From: an uncultured Oscillospiraceae bacterium
GTDB taxonomy: Bacteria > Bacillota > Clostridia > Oscillospirales > Oscillospiraceae
Direction: 5' to 3'
DNA length: 59,224 nucleotides
Assembly (NCBI GenBank): GCA_934597345.1
Contig: CAKTRJ010000012.1
Location: 1 to 59,224, forward strand
Shown here: positions 43,546-52,505 of the stretch, one piece after another
Position numbering within the stretch: position 1 is the stretch's first letter
Layout: every line of letters starts with the position of its first letter
Position numbers and translations under genes: made by a program
The notes under the pieces: generated by a model
Seen by the model: the letters and a program-made list of their open reading frames with translations, nothing else
Told to the model about the DNA's origin: nothing
The model's database searches: none

Positions 43546-45831
43546 ATGAGCAAACAAGAATCATGGACTACGAGGTATCAAATGCTTCGTGAGTTAGGTG
43601 AAGGCGGAAATGCAAGAGTTTACCTTGTGAAAAGCCTTGATCGACCGGAAGAATACGCTCTTAAAACGTTAAACAACCGTGGAACCGAGAAGCGGAGCCG
43701 TTTCATTGATGAGATTCATGTAATGCGAGACAACTGCGATACAATAGAAGGTATTCTTCCGGTGCTCGACTTTTCTGAGTCTGAGTTTTGGTACACCATG
43801 CCAGTCGCCGAACCTGTCATGAAGTACATAGAAAGGAATGAGCTGTCAATCAAAAGCGTCGTTCTTTATTCCATTTCATTGTGCGGCACCCTTATAGAAC
43901 TCCACAGGCGGGGAATCTCTCATCGGGATATAAAGCCATCTAATATATACTTTTATGAAAGACGTTTTTATTTGGGCGATTTTGGCTTAGTCGATTTTCC
44001 AGATAATACACCTGGGCTTACCAAGGAGAATAAAGGTCTTGGGGCAATATTCACAATTGCACCCGAGATGAAACGTAATCCCAAAAATGCTGACGGTAAA
44101 AAAGCAGATGTTTTTTCTTTCGCGAAAACAATGTGGATGTTTTTAACAAGAAACGAGAAAGGCTTTGATGGGGTATACAATTATTCCGATCCGAACTGCG
44201 GTTTAAGATATATTGAGGAATATCACGAGACACACTTAGTGGAACTTGAAGATCTACTTCAGGACGCAACTAGCAATAATCCCGATGATCGTCCCAGCAT
44301 GGAGGAGTTTGAGAAGAGACTTACTGGCTGGATTGAAATCTATTCTGACATTAACAAATCCCAAGCAAGCGATTGGAGCTTTTTGAATAAACAGTTATTT
44401 AGATGTGCTGTGCCAACAAGAACAACGTGGACCGGGTGTAGAAACATTGTCGATGTCTTGAATGTTGTTGGCAGAACCCCAGCATATAATCATGTCCTTT
44501 TTTCAGATGGCGGCGGTTTGGATTTTCTATATGCTGAACTCGCTGCTGAAACAGACTGCATTAAAATTTATGATACACCAGAAACATGTTTTATAGTCAA
44601 GCCTCAAAACCTGTACTTCGAAGGCTTCAGTAGAGACTATAGATGGAACTATTTCCTGTTAGAATTTGGCGGCTTAAAGCCTGTGTTTCCTGATTGCCAA
44701 CGTGATGAAGAATCCCTAATTGAAGACACTCCTGCGCATTATGTATCTGCCCAGTTTGCTCAATACGGTGTTTATGATTATGACAAAGGCATTCCATTCC
44801 CTGAAGGATATAAGCATGTCAATCGCATAGTAAAGGGGAAGTTTTTGATTGTAATGAAAACAGGCCCCTACAATATGATCGAGGGGACATACGACGGAAG
44901 GCATGGAGCCTGTTCACCTGATCAATTCCGCAGATATGTAGATTCTCTAGTAGAAAAGTACTCAACCCTATTTGAAAGGTGTAAGAGTGACGCGGATTTC
45001 TCTGCATTGTCAGATGAAGAGATTGACCACAGAATTTTGTCACTAGAAGCATTTAATGTGAATCCATTTGAGCGTAGAGAAGCGATAGAAGAAAGTGATG
45101 ATAGCTTCAGAGAAAAACAAGCAGCGTGTAGTTTTATCGCAGAGAACTATTGTAGCTTTAACTTCAGCAGCCTCCTTCTTCAAGAAGAACCGGAGGCTTC
45201 AACTACCGCAAAATTTTCGTTCGCGTTTATTCCTCGCAGAGCAAGTACGCTTTCAGCATTTTCATTGAAAAGCAATTATCTGTTTAAAGACGGTAAGATA
45301 CACAAAGAAGATTTTACCTCGGATACACAATGCTACTATGTTTATAGTAGGGAAAAAGCTTATGGAATACTAAATCTTATTAATCAGCAAATTTCGGAAC
45401 TGCTGCTTGCAAACGGATTTCAGTGCGATTTCCAGAATGAATCGTGGTTTTCGATTCAAATTAACAGAATGGGCGTACCGACGCATCTGTTTACAAAAGA
45501 AGAAATCGCTGCTGAAATGCGGCGTGCTGATGCCCGTGTGACGAATCGTCTTATTATAGATGAAAATGGATATGCCAAGGTGTTGCAAAATGTTAACCGC
45601 AGGCTTTCTCCATACCCGGTGAGCCATGAAGCGTGGGATGCAGGCAATGTATATGTAGGTAAATATTCTAAATTATCAACGTTGAATGACAACTATATTG
45701 CATCGTTGCAAGGATGGTTAGATTACTTGAAAACAGGACAGGCGCAATACATGGACTATGTCCGTGAAAACAGAGATGAAGGCAACCTCGTTGCTGAAAT
45801 TAAGTCGTTTTATTCGCACGATAAATCCTAG
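43546..45831 (+). CDS. Hanks-type Ser/Thr protein kinase with large unrecognised C-terminal region, 761 aa
   Basis: Residues 11-270 form a complete kinase domain: glycine loop LGEGGNARVYLV (17-28), ATP-binding Lys40 in YALKT, catalytic HRDIKPSN (126-133) and DFG (145-147), followed by an activation segment and IAPEMKR in place of APE. No membrane helix or PASTA repeats follow, so it is a soluble kinase unlike housekeeping PrkC. The next 490 residues are rich in aromatic and acidic residues (for example FCCAVPTRTTW-like LFRCAVPTRTTWTGCRN near 290, and NYFLLEFGGLKPVFPDC) and match nothing I recognise. The gene is strikingly AT-rich compared with both flanks and stands alone between its own promoter and a long palindrome, typical of recently acquired cargo. 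A role in anti-phage defence or element regulation is conjecture. Confidence 0.87.
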   Translation: MSKQESWTTRYQMLRELGEGGNARVYLVKSLDRPEEYALKTLNNRGTEKRSRFIDEIHVMRDNCDTIEGILPVLDFSESEFWYTMPVAEPVMKYIERNELSIKSVVLYSISLCGTLIELHRRGISHRDIKPSNIYFYERRFYLGDFGLVDFPDNTPGLTKENKGLGAIFTIAPEMKRNPKNADGKKADVFSFAKTMWMFLTRNEKGFDGVYNYSDPNCGLRYIEEYHETHLVELEDLLQDATSNNPDDRPSMEEFEKRLTGWIEIYSDINKSQASDWSFLNKQLFRCAVPTRTTWTGCRNIVDVLNVVGRTPAYNHVLFSDGGGLDFLYAELAAETDCIKIYDTPETCFIVKPQNLYFEGFSRDYRWNYFLLEFGGLKPVFPDCQRDEESLIEDTPAHYVSAQFAQYGVYDYDKGIPFPEGYKHVNRIVKGKFLIVMKTGPYNMIEGTYDGRHGACSPDQFRRYVDSLVEKYSTLFERCKSDADFSALSDEEIDHRILSLEAFNVNPFERREAIEESDDSFREKQAACSFIAENYCSFNFSSLLLQEEPEASTTAKFSFAFIPRRASTLSAFSLKSNYLFKDGKIHKEDFTSDTQCYYVYSREKAYGILNLINQQISELLLANGFQCDFQNESWFSIQINRMGVPTHLFTKEEIAAEMRRADARVTNRLIIDENGYAKVLQNVNRRLSPYPVSHEAWDAGNVYVGKYSKLSTLNDNYIASLQGWLDYLKTGQAQYMDYVRENRDEGNLVAEIKSFYSHDKS

Positions 45832-45845
45832 TGGGGAGATTGCAA

Positions 45846-45889
45846 ACCAACCAACATGCATGGGGATATCCGCATGCATGTTGGTTGGT
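45846..45889. repeat. 44-bp near-perfect palindrome after the kinase gene
   Basis: Seventeen-base arms (beginning ACCAACCAACATG) flank G-GGATATCC-G, itself palindromic, so only one base pair in the whole 44 bp is unmatched. It has no T-tract. It may terminate kinase transcription as a stable hairpin or be a protein-binding or cruciform site. Confidence 0.75.
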
Positions 45890-45922
45890 GATTCTTTGCA
45901 CTGCAGTCTCATCAATTAGGCA

Positions 45923-45951
45923 TTGACTATCTTAGAACTTTGTGGTACTAT
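45923..45951 (+). promoter_or_regulatory. Promoter of the DNA-processing module or an upstream ncRNA
   Basis: TTGACT (45923-45928), 17 bases, TACTAT (45946-45951). The transcript would start near 45958, about 280 bases before the first open reading frame. Confidence 0.7.
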
Positions 45952-45957
45952 CACCAT

Positions 45958-46186
45958 GTAATTGTTTTTTGTGCATCGCCTAAAAAGGCATTTCAGAACA
46001 TTTCTGAATCGCACACGTTGTTAAGTTTGTATTTGAAGTCAGCAATACCACTCTGCCATAGAGCAGTGGTTTGTTGGCTCTTTTTTATTATTGGGAATCA
46101 TGTTCCCACTGCGAGAATGACACCGGCCTTGCCATTGGCAGGCGCAAGTATCCAAAGAGGATCGGGATGTCATTCTCGCTTTTTTA
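45958..46186 (+). ncRNA. Candidate structured leader or small RNA ending in a terminator
   Basis: Four consecutive hairpins follow the promoter: TTCAGAA/TTCTGAA inside GTGC/GCAC (45971-46014), ACCACT-C-TGC/GCAGTGGT (46047-46070), GGGAA/TTCCC (46093-46107), and a 12-bp stem GCGAGAATGACA/TGTCATTCTCGC (46111-46179) enclosing CCTTGCC/GGCAGG and followed by T7. The last is a clear rho-independent terminator located before the coding genes. This implies either attenuation of the downstream module or a free RNA of about 230 nt. I do not recognise the family. Confidence 0.55.
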
Positions 46187-46237
46187 TTTGCCCAAATGCC
46201 GAAAGGCTTTGGAATATATTTGAAAGGTGGCATCCAC

Positions 46238-46393
46238 ATGAGCAGAAAGAACAACCACAGCACACGCCGGTATCGGTATCGAGGAGGAGACCGGCGCAGG
46301 CAGAAACTCAGGAAAACAGAGCAGAAGGCAGCAAAATACCGCCGCAGCTATACCCGCGTTGTACCCCATCAGATGGGACAGCGGAGGGCATAG
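46238..46393 (+). CDS. Small, very basic protein, 51 aa
   Basis: The ATG at 46238 has AAAGGTGG seven bases upstream. The protein is about 40% Arg/Lys (HSTRRYRYRGGDRRRQKLRK) and looks like an RNA- or DNA-binding peptide. Its final codons contain the ribosome site of the next gene, which starts two bases after the stop, so translation may be coupled. No family is recognised; it could be a chance frame, but spacing and ribosome site favour a real gene. Confidence 0.5.
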   Translation: MSRKNNHSTRRYRYRGGDRRRQKLRKTEQKAAKYRRSYTRVVPHQMGQRRA

Positions 46394-46395
46394 CC

Positions 46396-47454
46396 ATGGC
46401 AGTCGCAAGCGAGCCTTACACACCGTCAGTACTGGTCGGCACGGAGGGCCTTCCGGAGAAAGAATGGCTGGAGTATCGGCGCAGAGGGATCGGCGGCAGC
46501 GACGCGGCCGCCATATTGGGGATATCCCCGTTTGCTACGGCACGGGATCTCTACTATGACAAGCTGAAAATCGTGCCGTTTGACGACTCGGAGAGCAACT
46601 GGGTAGCCAAGAAAATGGGGCATCTGCTGGAAGACCTGGTGGCAGAGATATTCCACGTAAAAACGGGGTATCGCATCTATCAGATCAAGAAGATGTTCTA
46701 TCATCCTGTGCATACGTTTATGCTGGCGGATATTGACTACTTTGTAGAGCTTCCCAACGGCCGGACGGCTATTCTGGAGATCAAGACGACCAATTACAAC
46801 GCAAAGGATCACTGGTGGTCTGAGGACGGGCAGGAGATCGTTCCCCTCAACTATGAGGCCCAGGGGCGGCATTACATGGCCGTGATGAATGTTGACGAGG
46901 TCTTCTACTGCTGCCTGTACGGCAACAATGAGGATGAAGTCATCATCCGGCACATTGACCGTGACCGGGACTATGAGGAGGAGTTGATCGCGCTGGAGCG
47001 GGATTTCTGGGAGAACCATATTCTCACCGGTACGCCTCCTCCCTACACGGAGGACGGCGACCTGATTCTCAACAGTGTCAGGCGTCATTTCGGGCCTGCT
47101 GACCCATCGGCGCCGGAGCTGATACTGGAGGGGAATATGGCATTGCTTGTCCCCCGGTATCTGGAGCTTCAGGCCCAGCGCAACTTGGAAAAAAGAAACT
47201 ATGAGCGCATCGAAGCGGAAATGCGGCGGCTGCAAGGCCGTATCGTCGCAGAAATGGGACGGAGCTGCACGGCTGTCTGCCAGGGGCGTGAAGCGGCTTA
47301 CAGCATCAGCTATAAGCCTGTGCGCAAATCCGGAATCAGCAAGGACAACCTGCAGCGTTTGCAGGCGCAGCACCCGGACATCTACGAGCAGTATGTTACA
47401 GTTTCGGAAAGCCGGCGCTTCTATGTGAAAAAACAACGAGAGGAGGCTGCATGA
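46396..47454 (+). CDS. YqaJ-type viral recombinase (lambda-exonuclease-like)
   Basis: The YqaJ nuclease fold is clear: EYRRRGIGGSDAAAILGISP is the opening signature, GHLLEDLVAEIF supplies the first catalytic Glu, MLADIDYFVE the Asp and AILEIKTTNYNA the E-x-K. A C-terminal helical stretch (YLELQAQRNLEKRNYERIEA) follows. The likely role is 5'-3' DNA end resection for single-strand annealing recombination of the element. ATG 46396 follows GGAGG eight bases upstream; the longer upstream frame is a shadow. The RecD2 helicase gene starts with one base between them. No RecT/Bet annealing protein is seen beside it. Confidence 0.9.
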   Translation: MAVASEPYTPSVLVGTEGLPEKEWLEYRRRGIGGSDAAAILGISPFATARDLYYDKLKIVPFDDSESNWVAKKMGHLLEDLVAEIFHVKTGYRIYQIKKMFYHPVHTFMLADIDYFVELPNGRTAILEIKTTNYNAKDHWWSEDGQEIVPLNYEAQGRHYMAVMNVDEVFYCCLYGNNEDEVIIRHIDRDRDYEEELIALERDFWENHILTGTPPPYTEDGDLILNSVRRHFGPADPSAPELILEGNMALLVPRYLELQAQRNLEKRNYERIEAEMRRLQGRIVAEMGRSCTAVCQGREAAYSISYKPVRKSGISKDNLQRLQAQHPDIYEQYVTVSESRRFYVKKQREEAA

Positions 47455-47455
47455 G

Positions 47456-49690
47456 TTGGCTTATACAGGCGTCTATGAACGGACGATCTTTTATAACCCC
47501 GTCAACAAGTACAGCGTGATCAGCGTAAAGACCTCAGACCGTTCTATCCCAGAAAAGGCCCGCAGCGCATACCGGCATCGGGACAACATGATCCATTTTG
47601 CCGCCGTAGGCTATGAGCTGCCGCGCACCGATCAGGTCAGCATGATACTGGACGGTGAGTGGAAAGAGGGCAAGAACGGCGTCCAACTGCATGTAACACA
47701 ATGTGAGGAGGTCGTACCCCAGACCCGTGAAGGGATCAAAGGGTATCTGTCCTCGCGGCTCATCAAGGGCATCGGCGGCAGGACCGCCGAACTGATCGTA
47801 GACCGGTTTGGCGCGGACACGTTGAATGTGCTGGAAAATGAACCGGAGCGACTGCTGGAGATACGAGGCGTCAGCGAGACGAGGCTGAAGGAGATCATTG
47901 CTTCCTACAACGAGAGCCGCGCCCTGCGTGACCTGATGCTGCTGTTGGCTCCCTTCCAGATCACACCTACCGCTGCCACGAAGATCTATGACCATTTTGG
48001 CGCGCAAAGTGTGGACATCCTGCGGGATGATCCCTTTGAGCTCTGCCAGATATCCGGTTTCGGCTTCAAGCGCGTGGACGCGATCATGCGAAAGAACAAC
48101 TGGCCCCTCAATTCCCCCATGCGCATCCGCGGTGCGGTATTTGCCGCACTGGAAAGCGCCAAGGGTGATAACGGCCATCTGTATCTGGAGGCGGAACAGC
48201 TTCACAAAGAGGCCATGTCGCTTCTGAACAGCATGATCCCCGTTCCGCAGATGCGGGTAAAGTCGGATGATCTGGATGCTGTGATCGATGATATGCTGCT
48301 GCAAGGCAAGATCATCAACAGCAACGGCAACTATTATCTGGTCAAGACCTTCGCGCAGGAGGACGAAACGGCCCGCAGCATTGCAAGGCTGCTCTGCCGC
48401 CCGGTAGAACGGGTGGATGTGCAGGACCTGCTGACAAGGGTACGACGCCAGTTAGGCGTTGAACTCTCGCTGCGGCAGACGGAGGCTGTTCACATGGTGT
48501 TCCGCAGCGACCTGTCCATCATTACCGGCTCGCCCGGTACTGGTAAGACGACCGTCCTGAAAGCGGTCATTGAGGTGTTCAAGCTGCTGAAGCCATCGGA
48601 GAAAATCCTGCTGGCAGCCCCCACCGGCCGGGCAAGCCGCCGTATGGTGGAAAGTACCGGCGTAGATAATGCCAGTACACTTCACAGCCTGCTGGGACTG
48701 TATGGCGAGGAAGGTGCTTTCCGGAAGAACGAAGAAGAAGGTGCGTTAAACGCGGGTCTTATCATCGTAGATGAATCGTCCATGATGGATATGCGGTTGG
48801 CGCAAAAGTTCTTTTCCCGTATTGGGCCTGACACAAAGGTGCTGCTGGTAGGCGACGCAGACCAGCTGCAAAGTGTCGGAGCAGGCAACGTATTCCGTGA
48901 GCTGATCAACTGTGGGCTGATCCCCGTGACGGTGCTCAATGAGATCTTCCGCCAAAAAAAGGACAGTCTTATCGCCTATAACGCCCAGAAGATCAACAAC
49001 AATGACACCAGCTTTTTCTATGGCAATGATTTTACTGTCTGCAAATGCGCCAATCAGGAGGAGGCCGCTGAACATATACGGAATATCTATCTGGCACAGG
49101 TGAAGCAATACGGCGTAGACCGTGTGCAGATCCTCTCGCCCTTCCGTTCCACCGGCGCGGCCTCTGCTGATCAGCTCAACGAAGCGATCCGCGAACTGGT
49201 GAACCCACAGACGGAGGACGCCGACCTTAAAGTGGACAACCACTATTTTCGCATAGGCGATAAAGTCATGCAGAACAGGAACAGTGTCAAGGCGTCAAAT
49301 GGCGATATTGGCTTTATTCGCAGCTTCCGCCATGACGAGCGGGACGGTATGCGTATAGCGATCCAGTTCTCGCCCATGAGAGTCGTGGAGTATTCCACGG
49401 AAGAAATGGGTCATGTCGAGCTCGCCTATGCTACCACCGTCCATAAGGCGCAGGGCAGCGAGTTCGATGTGGTGATATTCCCTCTGCTGAGAAGTCATGC
49501 CCGGATGCTGACGCGGAGCCTTGTCTATACGGCCATTACCCGTGCCAAGGCCAAGGTCATTCTGGTGGGACAGATCGGTATGCTCTATATGGCTGTCCAC
49601 AAGGATGATACCGGGAAGCGCAATACGCAGTTGGGACGTAGGATCACGCTCTATGTCAATACGTTCAAAGTACAGAAACGCAGTGCCTGA
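47456..49690 (+). CDS. recD2: RecD2-type superfamily 1 DNA helicase
   Basis: The N-terminal OB-type region and helix-hairpin-helix repeats (SRLIKGIGGRTAELIVDRFG, LLEIRGVSETRLKEIIASY) precede the helicase core. Walker A is GSPGTGKTT (about residue 358), Walker B LIIVDESSMMDMRL, then LVGDADQLQSVGAGNVFREL, and motifs V-VI are YATTVHKAQGSEFDVVIFPL and YTAITRAKAKVILVG. The length of 744 aa matches RecD2. The start is TTG 47456, nine bases after AGGAGG; the nearby ATG is out of frame. Paired with the YqaJ nuclease, it probably unwinds DNA for replication or recombination of the island. No RecB or RecC is present. Confidence 0.94.
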   Translation: MAYTGVYERTIFYNPVNKYSVISVKTSDRSIPEKARSAYRHRDNMIHFAAVGYELPRTDQVSMILDGEWKEGKNGVQLHVTQCEEVVPQTREGIKGYLSSRLIKGIGGRTAELIVDRFGADTLNVLENEPERLLEIRGVSETRLKEIIASYNESRALRDLMLLLAPFQITPTAATKIYDHFGAQSVDILRDDPFELCQISGFGFKRVDAIMRKNNWPLNSPMRIRGAVFAALESAKGDNGHLYLEAEQLHKEAMSLLNSMIPVPQMRVKSDDLDAVIDDMLLQGKIINSNGNYYLVKTFAQEDETARSIARLLCRPVERVDVQDLLTRVRRQLGVELSLRQTEAVHMVFRSDLSIITGSPGTGKTTVLKAVIEVFKLLKPSEKILLAAPTGRASRRMVESTGVDNASTLHSLLGLYGEEGAFRKNEEEGALNAGLIIVDESSMMDMRLAQKFFSRIGPDTKVLLVGDADQLQSVGAGNVFRELINCGLIPVTVLNEIFRQKKDSLIAYNAQKINNNDTSFFYGNDFTVCKCANQEEAAEHIRNIYLAQVKQYGVDRVQILSPFRSTGAASADQLNEAIRELVNPQTEDADLKVDNHYFRIGDKVMQNRNSVKASNGDIGFIRSFRHDERDGMRIAIQFSPMRVVEYSTEEMGHVELAYATTVHKAQGSEFDVVIFPLLRSHARMLTRSLVYTAITRAKAKVILVGQIGMLYMAVHKDDTGKRNTQLGRRITLYVNTFKVQKRSA

Positions 49691-49778
49691 GCACAACTGT
49701 AAATATTTTATGAAAATGAGGCAAGGGTGTTAAATTCGCACCTTGTCTCTTGTTTTTATTTAGAAAGGAGCCTTTGAA

Positions 49779-50687
49779 ATGAATGCACCCGAATCCACTC
49801 TGTTCAATGCTGTCCCCATCGTGTCTGAGCTGAACCGCGTTGCCGGCTTCGATCCGCTGAAGTTCTTGAAAAAGACTACACGCGGACATGAGCTGGAGCT
49901 GCGGTACAAAAAGCTCTGGTTCCGGCTGAAGTACCCTGCCGGGCGCACACGGCTGACGCCGCTGCGCATCACGGATCAGTTGGCGATCATCGAGGCGAAG
50001 GTGTTCTTCGACAAGGATGATGCCGACCCCGCCAGCAGCTACATTGCCACCATGACGCAGGAAAATGCGCCTGCCGGTCTGTATATTCAGGCCGCGGAGC
50101 ATGACGCGCTGGATATGGCGCTGACCAACGCCGGTTTCGGCGTCCAGTTTGCGCCGATGCCTAAGGCAGATACGCCTTACGCAGAGCCAGCCGCACCTAC
50201 TATGGAGGCTGAGCCTGCCACTGCCCCTCAAGCGGCAGCGGAACAGGTCAGAACGGAACCTGCTGCGGTACATGCCGACATTGAGCCTGCGGTGGTACAG
50301 CAGCCTGAACAGGAAGTGGTTCACCATGAAGAAGAAGCCGTACCTGACGCGGCACCGGTGGAAGTCTTTGTGGAACAGCCTGCGGAGGCCATTGCGGAGC
50401 CTGCGGTAGAAACGGAACTGCCCTTCGTATATGACGAGCCGAATGTCGCCAGCTATACCAAGGACATGGATGTGGACACCATCTGCACTCTGATGACCGA
50501 GGCGGAAGCCGAGGAGATCATCGTGCCCATCGGCACATGCAGCGGACAGACGCTCAAGCAGGTCGCCGAGCGGCGCCCTGCCAGCCTCAAGTGGTACGTG
50601 AAGGGCTATTCCGGTGATGATAACATTCTGCGGGCCGGCGCCAAGCTGATGCTGGACAAGCTCCATCGTCTGGCAAATGCCAGCTGA
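49779..50687 (+). CDS. Element-encoded protein with ExoX-C-like domain, 302 aa
   Basis: Residues 1-125 form a compact N-terminal domain (AVPIVSELNRVAGFDPLKFL), followed by a Pro/Ala/Glu-rich linker of about 90 residues. The C-terminal 60 residues (IIVPIGTCSGQTLKQVAERR, PASLKWYVKGY) match the small domain seen at the C-terminus of exodeoxyribonuclease X-like proteins (pattern G-x-G-x-T-L-x(8)-P-x-L-x-W). No nuclease residues accompany it, so it may bind DNA only. AGAAAGGAG lies before the ATG. It sits between recD2 and the primase-like gene, which supports a DNA-metabolism role. Confidence 0.72.
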   Translation: MNAPESTLFNAVPIVSELNRVAGFDPLKFLKKTTRGHELELRYKKLWFRLKYPAGRTRLTPLRITDQLAIIEAKVFFDKDDADPASSYIATMTQENAPAGLYIQAAEHDALDMALTNAGFGVQFAPMPKADTPYAEPAAPTMEAEPATAPQAAAEQVRTEPAAVHADIEPAVVQQPEQEVVHHEEEAVPDAAPVEVFVEQPAEAIAEPAVETELPFVYDEPNVASYTKDMDVDTICTLMTEAEAEEIIVPIGTCSGQTLKQVAERRPASLKWYVKGYSGDDNILRAGAKLMLDKLHRLANAS

Positions 50688-50726
50688 CGGGTGATTTGCT
50701 CAAGATGATGGTAAGGAGGTGGCGCG

Positions 50727-52421
50727 GTGGCGCAGCCACAGGAGTTCCCGTTCAACATCATGGATGTGGCCGAGCTGCTGCATCTGCATATCAGGCGCAG
50801 ACAGGCGGACAGCGTATATGCCGACTGCCCGATCTGCGGTGATAAGCGGGGCAAAATGAACATCAACTTCGCCAAGAACCTCTGGCGCTGCAACTACTGC
50901 AATGAGGGCGGCGGTATGCTGGCTCTCTACGGGAAGGTATACGGGATCAGCAATTCCGAAGCCTACCGTGAGATCTGTGACACGCTGCAAAACGGCCTTA
51001 CCGCACCGGAGTACACCGTGAAGGAATTGCCGGAAAAGGCGGCTGTCGAGCAGTCCGCTCTCGCCTCATCGCAGGAGATCCATCAGACGTTTTCCATGCT
51101 GCTGGAGCTGCTGACGCTCTCTCCGCAGCACCGCAAGCATCTTCAGGAGGTGCGCGGGCTGACCGATGAACAGATAGAACGGCTGGGGTACAAAAGTACC
51201 CCGCCCTTCTACCTGTGCCGGTCACTGACGGAGAAGCTGCGCAGCCGGGGCTGCAAGGTAGAAGGCGTTCCGGGTTTCTATGTAGGCAAGGATGATAAGT
51301 GGACAGTCAACTTCAATTCCATCACGGCGGGGATCATTATTCCCGCCAGAGGGATCGACGGAATGATACGCGGCGCACAGATCCGTTTGGACACCCCTAT
51401 CCGAGATCAGGAGAGCGACCCCGACAAGAGCGGGACAAAGTACCTGTGGCTATCCTCATCTTCCAAGAAGCGAGGGGTATCCTCCGGCAGCCCCGTTCAT
51501 TTCGTGGGCGATCCGTTCGCGCGGGTCGTCTATGTGACGGAAGGGCTCTTGAAAGCGGATGTGGCGCACTACCTGATGGATCGTTCCTTTGCGGCTACGG
51601 CAGGTGCCAACAACGTCAATAAGCTGGATATGCTGTTTGCGCTGCTGGCCGCCAATGGCACAGATGTTATCATCGAGGCTGAGGATATGGACAAATACCA
51701 TAACGCCGCTGTCAGCAAGGGTGCGTCGAAAATCTATCTCATGGCACGCAGTCATGGGTTGGAGTGCCGCCGCCTGACGTGGGACCCGAATTATAAAGGC
51801 ATTGACGACTGGCAGCTTGCCATGCGGCAGAAAAAAGAGCGAAGAGATGTTACCCAAATGAATTTCAGGACGCGGTTTGTCTGCGGGCTCTGTTCCTTTG
51901 ATGCCATCAGCGAGGAGATCGCCGCATGGCATGACCGGGACACAGACAGCAGTACGCTCCACGATTACCTGGGCCTGAGTGAACAGGAGTACGCCCGCTT
52001 TCTACGAGATGGCGACGCGGCGCTGGAGCAGTATCTTCTATCCCAGCGAACGCAGCAGCGTTTTCGCATCTACCAGCCTGATGTATCTGAGGGCAAGGCT
52101 GCGGATTTCGCCTTTGGCGGGATCAAGGCTTTGCAGAAGGCCGGCTATGAGCAGCCACCCGCCTCAGAGTACGCGCTGGTCTACGATGGGATACTGATGT
52201 GTGAAGCGCAGCAGGGCGACACCATACGCTTGAAGCTGGTCGCGGCGCGATACAGCGGTGAACTGCCTGCGGACTATCACGGACGCAGCGTTTCACCCTC
52301 TACGGTAATCGAATTTTATGATGAAAACGGGCGCAGATACTTTTACTGTGATGGGAATGATAAATTCCTACCGGTAAAGTTCTCGCCAAAGCTGGCAAAA
52401 GATAAACGGGAACGGCACTGA
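50727..52421 (+). CDS. CHC2/toprim primase-like protein fused to a YodL-like domain, 564 aa
   Basis: The start is GTG 50727, with AAGGAGG ten bases upstream. Residues about 30-60 form a CHC2-type zinc ribbon (CPICGDKRG and CNYCNEGG). A toprim-like part follows: GDPFARVVYVTEGLLKADVA, then DVIIEAEDMDKYHN and KGIDDWQLA. Residues about 430-560 (RFRIYQPDVSEGKAADFAFG, YALVYDGIL, DYHGRSVSPSTVIEFY, RRYFYCD) resemble the YodL domain found on ICE proteins. The enzyme probably primes or assists element replication. The helicase-primase linker and RNA-polymerase core of full DnaG are shortened. Confidence 0.8.
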   Translation: MAQPQEFPFNIMDVAELLHLHIRRRQADSVYADCPICGDKRGKMNINFAKNLWRCNYCNEGGGMLALYGKVYGISNSEAYREICDTLQNGLTAPEYTVKELPEKAAVEQSALASSQEIHQTFSMLLELLTLSPQHRKHLQEVRGLTDEQIERLGYKSTPPFYLCRSLTEKLRSRGCKVEGVPGFYVGKDDKWTVNFNSITAGIIIPARGIDGMIRGAQIRLDTPIRDQESDPDKSGTKYLWLSSSSKKRGVSSGSPVHFVGDPFARVVYVTEGLLKADVAHYLMDRSFAATAGANNVNKLDMLFALLAANGTDVIIEAEDMDKYHNAAVSKGASKIYLMARSHGLECRRLTWDPNYKGIDDWQLAMRQKKERRDVTQMNFRTRFVCGLCSFDAISEEIAAWHDRDTDSSTLHDYLGLSEQEYARFLRDGDAALEQYLLSQRTQQRFRIYQPDVSEGKAADFAFGGIKALQKAGYEQPPASEYALVYDGILMCEAQQGDTIRLKLVAARYSGELPADYHGRSVSPSTVIEFYDENGRRYFYCDGNDKFLPVKFSPKLAKDKRERH

Positions 52422-52438
52422 GCTGTTCCACCATAAAC

Positions 52439-52490
52439 AAAAGGCATTGGGCAGGTGTATCTATCACCCGCTCAATGCCTTTTTATTTTG
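52439..52490 (+). terminator. Rho-independent terminator after the primase gene
   Basis: AAAAGGCATTG and CAATGCCTTTTT pair, continue through GGC/GCT and GGTG/CACC, and are followed by further T residues. Confidence 0.82.
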
Positions 52491-52505
52491 AAATGGAGGA
52501 ACTCT

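Noticed and set aside
45846..45889. CRISPR-like repeat
   Set aside because: It is a single palindrome; no regularly spaced direct repeats or cas genes were found anywhere in the window.
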